Assembly (NCBI GenBank): GCA_028281485.1
Contig: JANQJT010000126.1
Span: 1-13,281, forward strand
Direction of reading: 5' to 3'
DNA from: Phycisphaeraceae bacterium
Lineage (GTDB): Bacteria > Planctomycetota > Phycisphaerae > Phycisphaerales > Zrk34
DNA length: 13,281 nt
Below the pieces are notes generated by a model that was given only the letters and a program-made list of their open reading frames with translations, was not told the DNA's origin and made no database searches. Shown in pieces: positions 12,904 through 13,281 of the stretch (the first letter of the stretch is position 1; every line of letters starts with the position of its first letter). The translations under genes and the position numbers were made by a program.

Positions 12904-13281
12904 CTATTCTACTAAATCAATATTTAGTTGGAATATGTTGCGCGTTATTTTGTTTGCCTTTTTAACAAATTGAATTCTTTGCAAGAATGCGTCAATATTA
13001 TTTAAGTCATCAGAAGATACAAATTCAAATAGTTTAATTTTTTCTGGCATCCTTACAGAATAATTTATGCCGTGCTTTAAAAGTTCCATTTCCAAAATGG
13101 CCATGAATCGATTTTGTTTTTCTACCGTAAGACTATTAAATTTAGACTTGTGTTCATTCGTAACTATCATTTCGGATTGTATAACTATTCGCCTTTGTTT
13201 TAAAGGAACATCTCTAAGAAATACTTGAAGTGGCACGTCACCAACCTTAATAGTTATCTGAAAGTTCTCTGAGCCCGCGCT
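12904..13281 (-). CDS. AT-rich partial gene, tentative DUF2299-like protein (5' end cut by window)
   Basis: An open frame of 125 codons plus TAG runs in from the window edge without a stop, so the start lies beyond 13281. An internal GTG at 13236 is a weak alternative. The product is a beta-rich start (FQITIKVGDVPLQVFLRDVP), then VIQSEMIVTNEHKSKFNSL, TVEKQNRFMAILEMELLKHG, and a final alpha/beta segment (IDAFLQRIQFVKKANKITR). This order, beta strands then 'HKSKFNSL-x-EKQNRF...ELLKHGINY', reminds me of the DUF2299 family of small archaeal/bacterial proteins, but this is by memory of the pattern only. Codon use is strongly A/T-ending, unlike every other gene here, pointing to horizontal acquisition or a chimeric contig end. 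Its stop TAG overlaps the ribosome site (AGAGGG) of the next gene, as in an operon. Confidence 0.65.
   Translation of the reverse strand, partial: SAGSENFQITIKVGDVPLQVFLRDVPLKQRRIVIQSEMIVTNEHKSKFNSLTVEKQNRFMAILEMELLKHGINYSVRMPEKIKLFEFVSSDDLNNIDAFLQRIQFVKKANKITRNIFQLNIDLVE

Noticed and set aside
12904..13281. Intein or intein remnant interrupting dnaX
   Set aside because: DnaX inteins are known in cyanobacteria, but this frame ends in a stop, lacks the C-terminal His-Asn junction and is not in frame with the DnaX part.

Overview
This high-GC window looks like a chromosomal segment from a planctomycete-type bacterium, probably of the class Phycisphaerae. That placement is an inference. It rests on paired GspG-like pilins beside pilM, a membrane-anchored RNase Y, a sigma-54 with acidic inserts, a secreted HEAT-repeat protein and a XylR-type AraC regulator. 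No rRNA or other decisive marker is present. Almost everything is on the minus strand. The exception is one regulator at 8412-9563. The last ~390 bases (12892-13281) are sharply AT-rich (27% GC by hand count over 12961-13020, against 78% over 12661-12720).

Layout in minus-strand reading order, right to left. At 13281-12904 is an AT-rich gene fragment of tentative DUF2299-like character. Then comes 12891-12310, a protein with the C-terminal (tau-specific) part of DnaX but no ATPase module. It is followed by ybaB (12308-11958) and recR (11956-11327), with stop-to-start gaps of one base. This is the classic dnaX-ybaB-recR replication/repair operon, but its dnaX 5' part has been replaced by foreign-looking sequence that joins at or near an A10 homopolymer. 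After a likely terminator comes rpoN (11132-9594), which converges on the plus-strand XylR-like regulator. A 660-base intergenic region rich in hairpins separates that regulator from the divergent rny gene (7749-6148). rny and the following secreted HEAT-repeat gene (5939-3771) each end in a clear intrinsic terminator.

The left third is a type IV pilus / type II secretion-like cluster. It has two GspG-like prepilins (3307-2834 and 2714-2163), a small secreted protein (1853-1578), a GspH/FimT-type pseudopilin (1560-1042) and pilM (1039 to the window edge). The last three are tightly packed. A strong GAAA-capped hairpin sits between the two GspG-like genes and probably tunes their relative expression.

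The most notable item is the right-hand end. There a DnaX C-terminal domain is preceded by an A10 run with stop codons close behind it in both shifted frames, the hallmark of a dnaX slippage site. Upstream, the normal ATPase region is missing and AT-rich DNA takes its place. This is either a real gene-fusion or mobile-element scar, or a chimeric assembly join at a homopolymer.
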